Assembly (NCBI GenBank): GCA_945607605.1
Contig: CALYZE010000003.1
Location: 1-64,000 of the forward strand
Length of the DNA: 64,000 bases
Source of the DNA: an uncultured Bacteroides sp.
Lineage (GTDB): Bacteria; Bacteroidota; Bacteroidia; Bacteroidales; Bacteroidaceae
Reading direction: 5' to 3'
Part shown: positions 24,929 to 33,363 of the stretch, piece by piece
How the letters are laid out: every line of letters begins with the position of its first letter
Numbering within the stretch: position 1 is the first letter of the stretch
Program-made: the position numbers and the translations under genes
Notes under the pieces: model-generated
What the model was told of the DNA's origin: nothing
Databases searched by the model: none
Seen by the model: the letters and a program-made list of their open reading frames with translations, nothing else

Positions 24929-26907
24929 CTCTTTTTAAAAATATAAACTGCAAATGTTTTCGGTTCCAACTCTACATTCAAAGCCTGACCCTCAATAGAA
25001 ACCGGAGTTTCCTGAGGCTGAATAGCAGACGGAGACTCTATTGTATTATCTTTGTCAGGATTATCCGAACGAAGTTTAATACAACGTCCATCGGAAAGTA
25101 CATCTTGTTTCTTTAATCCTTCAAACTTCAATGACAGAGGTTGAACCTGATCAGAAGTGTTGGCAACCTTCACTATAATTTCACTCGTATCCTTATCATA
25201 AACCGCACTCGCAAACAGACCATTCTGGTCTTCGGCACCTGTTACAGATTTTTTATTCATTGTCAAGGAAAGCACATTAGTACCTTTGTAATGCCCATAG
25301 AGCTGCTGTACATAGTAACTTACAGTACGGACTGAATTTAAATTATCAAACCAGATCATATCCGGGCGCCATTGCCAACCTTCTACGTGAGCAAACAAAG
25401 GAGCATAAGTAGCCATGTGTACAATATCTGCATTGCGTTCTAATCCTGTCATGAATGCAGCTTCAAGCAGAGCGGCATTAAAATGATTCCATTTTTTACC
25501 TTTTCCATGACAAGCATATTCTCCGGCAAACACCTTCGGACCTTTACGGTCATAATTATCATAGCGCGCTCCCTCGTTTAGGAACCAACTTTCGGGACGA
25601 TAAAAGTGCTCATCTACTAAGTCAACTTTCAAACGTTTCATTTCCGGCCATAGATATTCGAATTGCTTTCCTTCAGAATCGGGACCGGAACTTCCGATAA
25701 TCTTGATAGTTGGATACACTTTACGTATGGCCTTGATAAATGGTTCGAGGTGTTCCGGGTATTCTGCTCCCCACTGCTCATTACCTATACCGATAAATTT
25801 CAGATCGAACGATGCGGGATGCCCCATATCGGCACGCAGTTTTCCCCATTTCGTTGTTACATCTCCATTGGCAAATTCTATCAAATCAAGAGCATCTTGC
25901 ACATAACTCTCCAAGTCGCAAACAGCCACATGCGCCTCTGCATCTGAATTCTGAAACTGACAAGCCAGTCCGCAACTCAATACAGGAAGTGGCTCCGCTC
26001 CTATTTCTTCCGAAAGTTGGAAGAATTCAAAGAAACCCAATCCATAGCTTTGAAAGTAATCGGGATAAAGACGATGCGGGAAAGTATATTCCCAACGATT
26101 CTCATTCAAAGGACGGTTCTCTACCGGACCTACAGATTTCTTCCAATCATAGCGTGTATCTAAATCCGTACCTTCTACAATACATCCACCGGGGAAACGA
26201 AACACACCCGGCTTGATGTCAGCTAAAGCTTGCACAAGGTCTTTACGCAGGCCATTTTCATGTCCCTTCCATGTATCAACCGGGAAAAGAGAGACATGCT
26301 CCAAATCAATGGCACCTTTTGATGCCAAAAAAACACGAAGAGTCGCCTTTGGATCCGTGACATTCGGTTTCAAGATGACCTGATACTTTTTCCATTCCTT
26401 CGAATCAATAGTCAACGTTTCAGTGGCAAAAGCATGATGCTCGCCCATAGATTTGGTATTTACCAATTCTACACGTATTTTTTCTGATATTCCACCTGGC
26501 GACACACGTGCCCATACAGAGAAGCGATACTCCTCTCCTGCTTTTACACCGATACCAAAGAAGCCTTCATTATCTAGTCCGGTATGCTTATGCGGATGTC
26601 CCGGATTGGCCAAACGTACATAATGCGGATTTCTTTCAAAAGGGCCGTCATCTTGCAAGGTTACATTGCCATAAGTTTTCCACCCCATCAAATGTTGAGG
26701 AAATTCAAACGAACGATTCTTCACTAACTCGGCATAAAGTCCGCCATCAGCGGCATAGTTGATATCCTCAAAGAACAACCCATACATAGTAGGTTGAATC
26801 TCCGCACCCAATTTCTTGGTTTGTATGACAAACTCATTGGTTTGTGCCTGAAGCGCCATACCCGCCGTAAGAGTCAGCGCTGTTAATAATCCTGTGTATC
26901 TTTTCAT
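24925..26907 (-). CDS. GH51 alpha-L-arabinofuranosidase (arabinan locus copy)
   Basis: The 660-residue product has a signal peptide (MKRYTGLLTALTLTAGMALQ, cut after AQ). After an N-terminal carbohydrate-binding-like beta region (about 60-220), it has a TIM barrel with acid/base Glu377 (GIGNEQWG) and nucleophile Glu463 (FAGEYAC), then a C-terminal beta domain. It releases arabinofuranose from arabino-oligosaccharides in the periplasm. The ATG at 26907 is chosen; the longer frame would overlap the upstream gene. It lies 26 bases after the endo-arabinanase-like GH43 gene. Confidence 0.92.
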   Translation of the reverse strand: MKRYTGLLTALTLTAGMALQAQTNEFVIQTKKLGAEIQPTMYGLFFEDINYAADGGLYAELVKNRSFEFPQHLMGWKTYGNVTLQDDGPFERNPHYVRLANPGHPHKHTGLDNEGFFGIGVKAGEEYRFSVWARVSPGGISEKIRVELVNTKSMGEHHAFATETLTIDSKEWKKYQVILKPNVTDPKATLRVFLASKGAIDLEHVSLFPVDTWKGHENGLRKDLVQALADIKPGVFRFPGGCIVEGTDLDTRYDWKKSVGPVENRPLNENRWEYTFPHRLYPDYFQSYGLGFFEFFQLSEEIGAEPLPVLSCGLACQFQNSDAEAHVAVCDLESYVQDALDLIEFANGDVTTKWGKLRADMGHPASFDLKFIGIGNEQWGAEYPEHLEPFIKAIRKVYPTIKIIGSSGPDSEGKQFEYLWPEMKRLKVDLVDEHFYRPESWFLNEGARYDNYDRKGPKVFAGEYACHGKGKKWNHFNAALLEAAFMTGLERNADIVHMATYAPLFAHVEGWQWRPDMIWFDNLNSVRTVSYYVQQLYGHYKGTNVLSLTMNKKSVTGAEDQNGLFASAVYDKDTSEIIVKVANTSDQVQPLSLKFEGLKKQDVLSDGRCIKLRSDNPDKDNTIESPSAIQPQETPVSIEGQALNVELEPKTFAVYIFKKR

Positions 26908-26933
26908 GATGTCAAAATAAAAATTATAATTGG

Positions 26934-28421
26934 TTATTGAATTCTTTTTCCCCATACAGAACGTCCACGACTATCCAGACCGGTAAATAGAATGGTCTCT
27001 GTTTCATTCTCCCAGTCGTGCCCAGCAAACACGATCAGATGTTTCACTGTTTCTCCATCGAGTGTCAGTTGCAAGGATTGGTCTTCTTGGGTAAAATCCC
27101 AAGATCCTTTATTCTCTCCTAACTTTCCATCTTTTTTCAGATAGAAGGAGTGAGACAGATTCCATTCCTCTTCTTGCAGTTCACCTTCGCCCCACAATAT
27201 CTGTCCGGCCTCCAATTGTCGTTCATACAAGGGTTCTTGTACACGGATAATTTCCCACTCGCCAACCAAATCTGTTGCAGAAAAATTCCGGACTTTACTA
27301 CCTGTATAACGTTCAGGCGATACAACCGGCCAACCATCTTCAGTAAAGAACATTTGACGTACATGAAGATTCATCATTTGGTTTTCGGGTGACAAACGTC
27401 CCTGATGAGCCATAAAATATTGTCCATCGTCTGAAGTAAATACGGCACAATGTGCTGTTCCAGCCCAACCGGGATGATTCTTGAAACGGTAGGGTGCCGT
27501 TAAAATGGGGAAGTTATTCGTTGTATCTTTCAACTCTTTTCCGAAGTAATCAATGAACGGACCTTCCGCTTTGTCTGAACGCCCCACACGAACGTTGTAA
27601 GTAGTCATTAGCGGATCGTAGGATACAAACAGAAAATATTTTTTCAAATCGGGATGATAGATGATTTCAGGAGCTTCCAGATTATCCTTCTTATAATTAG
27701 CGCGAGAAGCTATCAAATGTCCTTTATCATCTTCCAATATTGGAAGTCCGGTTTCCGGATTCAATTCCACACAATATAAGCCTCCAAAGAAGGAGCCGTA
27801 GTGCATCCACCATTTACCAGTTGAAGGATCGATCGTTAGGCTAGGATCAATAGCATTCATAGCTGTCGTATCATCTGTTTTTACAACACATCCTGACAGA
27901 GTCCAAGGACCTTCGGGAGAATCTGATTCAGCCAGCCCAATATAGGATGTTTTACGTCCGAAAGCCGACACACAGTAATATAATCTATATTTAGAATTGT
28001 AAGAGATAATATAAGGTGCCCAAATATTTGTTGCTCCATGCCCTCCTGCATGAGAGCGCACCCACTCTACCGCCTCCTGCGGAATCTCAGGCAATGCCCA
28101 GCCAAGAAATTCCCAATTTACCAAATCTTTGGAACGACGCATTTGGATAAAACCCAGAGGCACACCTTTATCTTTTGCCTCTTTACGGTTCTCCCGAAAA
28201 ATAGCATCCGTGGAATACATATAATAATAATCGCCTATCTTACGACACGATGGATCATGTACATTATAAACACCCCATGAACGGTAATTTTCCATAGAGG
28301 ATAGTAAAGAGTAATCATCTGACCACGGATTAGGTGAAACAGTAGGGCTAAAAGCAGCAGGAGTGCAGCCAGCAAACAGACTACTTATTAGTAGTGCAGT
28401 TACGTGTAGTACGCTTTTCAT
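26934..28421 (-). CDS. GH43 endo-arabinanase-like lipoprotein
   Basis: The 495-residue product has a lipobox FAGC (Cys19). The propeller shows Asp56 (NVHDPSCRK), Asp192 (NAIDPSLTI) and Glu249 (LEAPEIIYH) as base, modulator and acid. The C-terminal 100 residues form the beta domain that accompanies endo-alpha-1,5-arabinanases (LVGEWEIIRV to RSVWGKRIQ). After Cys19 the sequence is TPAAFSP with no acidic residues, so it lacks the surface-export signature and may face the periplasm. First gene of the minus arm, directly controlled by the operator at 28477-28506. Confidence 0.9.
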   Translation of the reverse strand: MKSVLHVTALLISSLFAGCTPAAFSPTVSPNPWSDDYSLLSSMENYRSWGVYNVHDPSCRKIGDYYYMYSTDAIFRENRKEAKDKGVPLGFIQMRRSKDLVNWEFLGWALPEIPQEAVEWVRSHAGGHGATNIWAPYIISYNSKYRLYYCVSAFGRKTSYIGLAESDSPEGPWTLSGCVVKTDDTTAMNAIDPSLTIDPSTGKWWMHYGSFFGGLYCVELNPETGLPILEDDKGHLIASRANYKKDNLEAPEIIYHPDLKKYFLFVSYDPLMTTYNVRVGRSDKAEGPFIDYFGKELKDTTNNFPILTAPYRFKNHPGWAGTAHCAVFTSDDGQYFMAHQGRLSPENQMMNLHVRQMFFTEDGWPVVSPERYTGSKVRNFSATDLVGEWEIIRVQEPLYERQLEAGQILWGEGELQEEEWNLSHSFYLKKDGKLGENKGSWDFTQEDQSLQLTLDGETVKHLIVFAGHDWENETETILFTGLDSRGRSVWGKRIQ

Positions 28422-28448
28422 AATATCATCAAATAATAATTTCTACTG

Positions 28449-28456
28449 CAAAAATA
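28449..28456 (-). promoter_or_regulatory. -7 promoter box of the arabinan minus arm
   Basis: The minus strand reads TATTTTTG. Exactly 20 bases separate it from the proximal TTTGTCCACC repeat, the same distance as on the plus arm at 33292. The GH43 ATG is 28 bases downstream. Confidence 0.75.
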
Positions 28457-28476
28457 GGCTCTGCCAAAGGTCGGAG

Positions 28477-28506
28477 GGTGGACAAACGGATATTTAAGGT
28501 GGACAA
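28477..28506 (-). promoter_or_regulatory. Direct-repeat operator of the minus arm (probable HTCS site)
   Basis: The minus strand carries TTGTCCACC at 28506-28498 and TTTGTCCACC at 28486-28477, a 21-bp period. AraC-type DNA-binding domains, like that at the end of the HTCS, typically recognise such tandem sites upstream of the promoter. The matching pair before the plus arm makes this the best candidate operator; it also lies about 60 bases upstream of the HTCS's own -7 box. Confidence 0.75.
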
Positions 28507-28563
28507 TCAATCCATTGAATACAAAAAGCACTATTGCTATTTTAAAATTTCCGAATAATCTTC

Positions 28564-28571
28564 TAACTTTG
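28564..28571 (+). promoter_or_regulatory. -7 promoter box of the HTCS gene
   Basis: TAACTTTG matches TAnnTTTG and lies 20 bases before the HTCS ATG. No TTGTCCACC copy overlaps it, which suits low constitutive expression of the sensor. Confidence 0.6.
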
Positions 28572-28591
28572 CTTGAATAATACGAAACAAT

Positions 28592-31500
28592 ATGAAAGAC
28601 CACTCCTTGATATACCTTATTATATATAGCTTTCTTATTATGTCTGCTCCCTTACAGGCACAAGAGCATTTCACAGACCAATATAACGTCTCTTACCTCA
28701 CGATGGATGACGGACTACCTCACAATTTCATTGATGATATTTATAAAGACACCCGCGGTTTTCTCTGGATATCCACTGCCGGAGGCGGACTTTCCCGTTA
28801 TGATGGTTATGAGTTTATCAATTTCAATCCCAATACTCCGCACTGCAAACTTAAAAGTAACTTTATACGCAATGTATATGAAGACAATTTTCAACGCCTT
28901 TGGATAGTATCCGAAGGAGGTACGGATATTATTGACTTGACTACCTTGCAATCTATCATACCTAAGGACCCCAAGGGATTTTTATCTCAACTACTAAATC
29001 AACCGGCTTATACCCTTATTCTCGATTCACAGGGCTGCATTTGGTTGCAAAGCGAACATGCGCTTCACCGGATAACCTTCAACTCAGTAGGCGACATAGA
29101 AACGCTATCCACTTTAGATTTGCCCGAACTGTATGAGCCTGATCTCCTATTAAAAGACATTGACGAAGACGGAAACATCTGGACTGGCATTAATGGTACC
29201 ATCTACAAGATAAATCCGACAACGCCCAATCAATTAGAGAAAAGCCCGATATCCGAGCAGTTGACTTTTTGGCCTGACATTTATTTCAAGGATATGTTGG
29301 CCAAAGAGAATGAAGTATGGATAGCTACGCACGTAGGCTTGTTTCGCTACAACAAAAACAACAATACAAGAAAGCTTTACGAGCATATTCAAAAGGACCC
29401 TCATTCACTCTCACAAAAGTACGTGACCAGTCTCGCTATTACGGATAACAAACAGCTGATTGTAGGAACATTACGTGGAGTCAACATTTACAATCCCATC
29501 ACCGACAACTTCGAACGCCTCACTCATAGTTCAAATGGTAACAAGCAGTTGAACAGCAACTTTATCAATTGTATCAAAGTAGACAGACAACACATCTGGT
29601 TTGGCACTGAAAGTGGTGGAATCAACAAGCTGACTCCCAAACGCTTGGCGATACACAATTACCAACATGATAAAGAAAACCCCTCCAGCTTGTCAGACAA
29701 TCCGGTAAACGTTATTTATGAAGATACAGAAGGAAGTTTGTGGGTAGGTACAGTAGAGGGAGGATTAAACCTGAAAAGACAGGGGACTGAACAATTTCTC
29801 CACTATAGGTGGGAACGTGGCGAGATAAGCCACAACTCAGTCAGCAGCCTTGCCAATGACAACCAAGGGCGATTATGGGTAGGTACCTGGGGTGGCGGAA
29901 TCAATGTAGTAAACCCTAAAGCACCTCATCGTCCCCTCCAAGTAATAGAGGTCCATCCGGAAACAGGGTTTCCATTATTCTTCATAGCAGTACTCGTTTA
30001 CGATCCTATCAATCATGGAATGTGGATAGGTGCTAATAGAGGGCTCTTTTTCTATGATATGGTAACTCAAAAGTTCATTTCTCCTTTTGTTAACCGTATG
30101 GCAGAAAATGTTCGCGGATGCCTCGGCGCCATTATCGATAGAAACAACAAACTATGGATAGGTTCTACAGAAGGCGTTTACATCATTGATCTTAACTCTC
30201 GCTCTCCTCAATCAAAAGAAGGAGAATTTCAATATCGTCACTTAAACTATAAGCTGGATAACCCTCAATCGGAACTGATAGAAAAAATCAGCTGTTTTTG
30301 CGAAGCTAAAGATGGAACATTGTGGTTGGGCAGTAATGGATATGGCATATACAAACGGATAACCGATGAACAAGGCAAAGAAAAATTCATTTCTTACCAT
30401 ACCAACCAAGGTTTAATCAATAACAACGTACGAAGTTTGGAAGAAGATGCCAATGGAAACATTTGGATAGGAACCAATAACGGACTTTCCTGCTTTCATC
30501 CCAACGAGAACCGCTTTATCAATTATACCAAACAAGATGGCTTGCCGGATGCACAATTCTATTGGAATGCCTCCTGCCGCTCTTCGGACGGTACACTTTA
30601 TTTTGGTAGCATAGCAGGACTAACAGCTATTGAAAGCAATTTGCCGTTGGTCACCGCTCAACCCGCCCACATACGCTTCACGCGGTTGAGAATCGGAAAT
30701 GAGACTATTATGCCCGGTCATAAGTATCTGCCTAAAGACATTGTCATTACCCAAGAAATAAAACTTCATGAGAAAGAAAAGTCCTTTTCGCTGGAATTCT
30801 CGGCCTTGAATTTTGAATCTGATAAGACAGCTACTTACAGCTATCGCCTGCTTGGCTTTGAAGAGAAATGGATACAAACACCCGGAGACAGACGGTTTGC
30901 AAGCTATACCAACTTGCGTCCGGGCAGCTATACCCTGCAAGTAAAATACACCTCTGATGGAGGAGAAGAAACAGAGAATATAGCAGAGCTAAAGGTTACT
31001 ATTCTACCCTATTTTTACAAAACAACCTGGTTCATATTGCTATTGGCAGGCTTGACGTTGCTGATTACATGGCAAATTTACCAAGGTCGCATACGGAACT
31101 TCAAACGGCAACGGGAATTACTCCATCGTACCGTGGAGAAACGTACCTACCAGCTGGAACAACAAAAACTATTATTGGAAAACCAAACAGAGGCACTCTC
31201 CCGGCAGAACAAGATGCTCACACAGCAGAATGAGAAGATCACCAGACAAAAAGCGCAATTGAGCCGTATGGCACACAAAGTACAAGAGTTGACAGTAGAT
31301 AAGATTGCTTTCTTTACTAATATAACGCATGAATTCCGGACACCGATCACTTTAATTATTGGCCCTATTGAGCGTGCACTAAAGTTGAGTTATAATCCAC
31401 AAGTCATAGAACAGCTGAACTTCGTGGAGCGCAATTCCAAATATTTACTATCCCTCATCAATCAACTGATGGATTTCCGAAAAGTAGAATCGGGTAGACT

Positions 31501-32854
31501 GAATATGGTTAAAGTGAAAGCTGATTTCGTTGGTTTTATAAATTCCTTGCTTACTCCTTTTGAAGTATTTGCCAGAGAACGAGATATTACAATCAAGCAC
31601 TATTTCCGCATGAACAATTCCAAAATCTATTTTGATGAAGAAGCCATGCACAAGGTGATTACCAACTTACTAAGCAATGCCATCAAATTTACACCCAATG
31701 GCGGAAGTATCTCCATATACATAACAACTCTTCCGGCTAAAGACGATAAAGAAGAAACACTCTATCTCTGTGTCAGTGATACCGGAACAGGTATTCTGGA
31801 ACAAGACGCTGCACAAATATTCAACTGTTTCTATCAATCTAAAAAGCAAACAAAATACCCTGTATACGGCCAAACGGGTACTGGAATTGGGTTATACCTT
31901 TGCAAACGCATCGTGCAAATGCACGATGGAGAAATCTGTGTACGCAATAATCACACCGCTGGCTGCTCCTTCCGTATTCTCCTCCCACTTCCCAAAGAGG
32001 AAAACATCAACGACCAACTTATCGTTGACAACAATATACCATCGACAACGACTACACCACGGAGTGAATTACCCAAAGAACGAGATATGCTGACTATTCT
32101 TGTAGTAGAAGATAACACAGACATGAGGGCATATATCTGTTCCATTCTCCGTGATTATTATCATCTGCTCGAAGCAAGCAATGGCGCAGAAGCCCTTGAT
32201 GTGCTAAACAACCAACCTGTAGATTTTATCATCAGCGACCTGATGATGCCCATCATAGATGGTATAGAACTATCGCGCCGAGTCAAAGCAACGTTTACCA
32301 TCTCGCACATCCCCTTCCTGATGTTGACTGCTAAAACATCACCAGAAGCTCGCTTGGAAAGTTACCGCATGGGGGTAGATGAGTATCTATTAAAACCCTT
32401 TGATGAAACGCTGTTATTAGCCCGCATCCAAAACATCTTGGATAATCGCAGGCGCTATCAACGCAAGTTCAAGACAGACATGGATGTGGAAGTTCTGAAT
32501 ATAGAGGGAGAATCGGGAGATAAGAAGTTCATCAATCAGGTGATGGAAGTTGTGAAGGAACATTATAAAAACCCTTACTTCGAGGTCAGTGATTTCAGTG
32601 AGGCCGTTGGAGTCAGCAAAAGCTTGCTGAACAAAAAACTTCAAAGCCTCATCGGCCAATCAGCCGGGCAATTCATACGTAACTACAGATTAAATACTGC
32701 CCGGGAGCTTCTTCTCAAAAACAGGGAAACAAAAGAGATGAATATTGCCGAAATAGCATATGAAGTAGGCTTCAATGACCCGAAATACTTTGCCCGTTGT
32801 TTCAGCAGACAATTCAATAAGACTCCAAGTGAGTTGATGAATAATGAAGAATAA
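28592..32854 (+). CDS. Hybrid two-component system sensor/regulator of arabinan utilisation
   Basis: The 1420-residue inner-membrane regulator senses oligosaccharide in the periplasm and activates the locus. Order: signal segment (1-24); two-component propeller repeats to about 690 (LWISTAGGGLSRYDG, IWFGTESGGINKL, LWVGTWGGGINVV, IWIGTNNGLSCF); Y_Y_Y domain (about 720-800); membrane helix (about 812-830, WFILLLAGLTLLITW); coiled coil; histidine kinase with His913 (NITHEFRTP); ATPase domain with ITNLLSNAIKFTP near 1020 and GTGIGLYL; receiver domain from about 1165 with Asp1216 (IISDLMMP); C-terminal AraC-type helix-turn-helix (about 1313-1415). The syntenic B. thetaiotaomicron protein BT_0366 responds to arabinan oligosaccharides. 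All phosphotransfer residues are intact. Confidence 0.96.
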   Translation: MKDHSLIYLIIYSFLIMSAPLQAQEHFTDQYNVSYLTMDDGLPHNFIDDIYKDTRGFLWISTAGGGLSRYDGYEFINFNPNTPHCKLKSNFIRNVYEDNFQRLWIVSEGGTDIIDLTTLQSIIPKDPKGFLSQLLNQPAYTLILDSQGCIWLQSEHALHRITFNSVGDIETLSTLDLPELYEPDLLLKDIDEDGNIWTGINGTIYKINPTTPNQLEKSPISEQLTFWPDIYFKDMLAKENEVWIATHVGLFRYNKNNNTRKLYEHIQKDPHSLSQKYVTSLAITDNKQLIVGTLRGVNIYNPITDNFERLTHSSNGNKQLNSNFINCIKVDRQHIWFGTESGGINKLTPKRLAIHNYQHDKENPSSLSDNPVNVIYEDTEGSLWVGTVEGGLNLKRQGTEQFLHYRWERGEISHNSVSSLANDNQGRLWVGTWGGGINVVNPKAPHRPLQVIEVHPETGFPLFFIAVLVYDPINHGMWIGANRGLFFYDMVTQKFISPFVNRMAENVRGCLGAIIDRNNKLWIGSTEGVYIIDLNSRSPQSKEGEFQYRHLNYKLDNPQSELIEKISCFCEAKDGTLWLGSNGYGIYKRITDEQGKEKFISYHTNQGLINNNVRSLEEDANGNIWIGTNNGLSCFHPNENRFINYTKQDGLPDAQFYWNASCRSSDGTLYFGSIAGLTAIESNLPLVTAQPAHIRFTRLRIGNETIMPGHKYLPKDIVITQEIKLHEKEKSFSLEFSALNFESDKTATYSYRLLGFEEKWIQTPGDRRFASYTNLRPGSYTLQVKYTSDGGEETENIAELKVTILPYFYKTTWFILLLAGLTLLITWQIYQGRIRNFKRQRELLHRTVEKRTYQLEQQKLLLENQTEALSRQNKMLTQQNEKITRQKAQLSRMAHKVQELTVDKIAFFTNITHEFRTPITLIIGPIERALKLSYNPQVIEQLNFVERNSKYLLSLINQLMDFRKVESGRLNMVKVKADFVGFINSLLTPFEVFARERDITIKHYFRMNNSKIYFDEEAMHKVITNLLSNAIKFTPNGGSISIYITTLPAKDDKEETLYLCVSDTGTGILEQDAAQIFNCFYQSKKQTKYPVYGQTGTGIGLYLCKRIVQMHDGEICVRNNHTAGCSFRILLPLPKEENINDQLIVDNNIPSTTTTPRSELPKERDMLTILVVEDNTDMRAYICSILRDYYHLLEASNGAEALDVLNNQPVDFIISDLMMPIIDGIELSRRVKATFTISHIPFLMLTAKTSPEARLESYRMGVDEYLLKPFDETLLLARIQNILDNRRRYQRKFKTDMDVEVLNIEGESGDKKFINQVMEVVKEHYKNPYFEVSDFSEAVGVSKSLLNKKLQSLIGQSAGQFIRNYRLNTARELLLKNRETKEMNIAEIAYEVGFNDPKYFARCFSRQFNKTPSELMNNEE

Positions 32855-33238
32855 AAACTTCACCTCATCAGTGGAGGAAATAAAAGCAGGCTACAAGCCT
32901 ACTGTTATAAGTAGCCAATATCCACTCACAGAATACATTACATCGCGTTCATATACCGACAAATTATCTTCTATTGTAACGGTCTTTATCTTCTATTGTA
33001 ATGACCCTTCTCTTCTATTGTTATGACCTTTATCTTCTATTGTTATAACCTTTGCCTCGGCATGTAAACGAAAGCGCTGTTTGGAGCAAACAAAGTGACA
33101 CCTCCAAAACAGCATGTGCCTCACAAGGTGAAGTGCCGGGATTGTAAGGAGAGTCTGATTCGGTTATTAAAAAGGGAGCTTAAATGATTCCAAGTAAGTC
33201 CATTATTACAATAATTGTAGTTTTTACACTTATATATT
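32855..33238. other. Intergenic region between the HTCS and the arabinan plus arm
   Basis: About 380 bases before the operator hold no credible gene. Contents are the four-copy 22-bp tandem repeat (32965-33052) and an imperfect hairpin (GCTGTTTGGAG at 33076-33086 against CTCCAAAACAGC at 33102-33113, one bulge), which could end HTCS transcripts although it lacks a T run. A 60-codon frame at 32844-33026 overlaps the HTCS end and the repeats and is not credible. Confidence 0.55.
32965..33052. repeat. 22-bp tandem repeat, four copies
   Basis: Copies begin at 32965, 32987, 33009 and 33031 and share the core TCTTCTATTGT followed by A/T, A and a variable GACCTT-like tail. Copies differ at a few positions. 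The unit length is not a multiple of three, so it is not coding. The repeat ends about 190 bases before the TTTGTCCACC operator. Confidence 0.8.
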
Positions 33239-33276
33239 CATTTGTCCACCTCTAATACCCATTTGTCCACCTCTAA
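33239..33276 (+). promoter_or_regulatory. Direct-repeat operator of the plus arm (probable HTCS site)
   Basis: CATTTGTCCACCTCTAA occurs twice without change, at 33239-33255 and 33260-33276, a 21-bp period. The core TTTGTCCACC is shared with the minus-arm operator. The proximal core ends exactly 20 bases before the -7 box at 33292, so the bound regulator would sit in place of the -33 element. Confidence 0.8.
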
Positions 33277-33291
33277 AAGTAGATATGCATT

Positions 33292-33299
33292 TACTTTTG
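33292..33299 (+). promoter_or_regulatory. -7 promoter box of the arabinan plus arm
   Basis: TACTTTTG matches TAnnTTTG. No TTTG -33 element is present; its place is taken by the proximal operator repeat, as expected for an activator-dependent promoter. It leaves a leader of about 60 bases before the first gene. Confidence 0.75.
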
Positions 33300-33363
33300 C
33301 ATAACTACTCTACAACTCAGGTAAAGTAGAATAACTAATTGTTAAACCAATAATATCTGTATT

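Noticed and set aside
32844..33026. 60-codon plus frame after the HTCS
   Set aside because: It overlaps the HTCS stop and runs into the non-coding 22-bp repeats.
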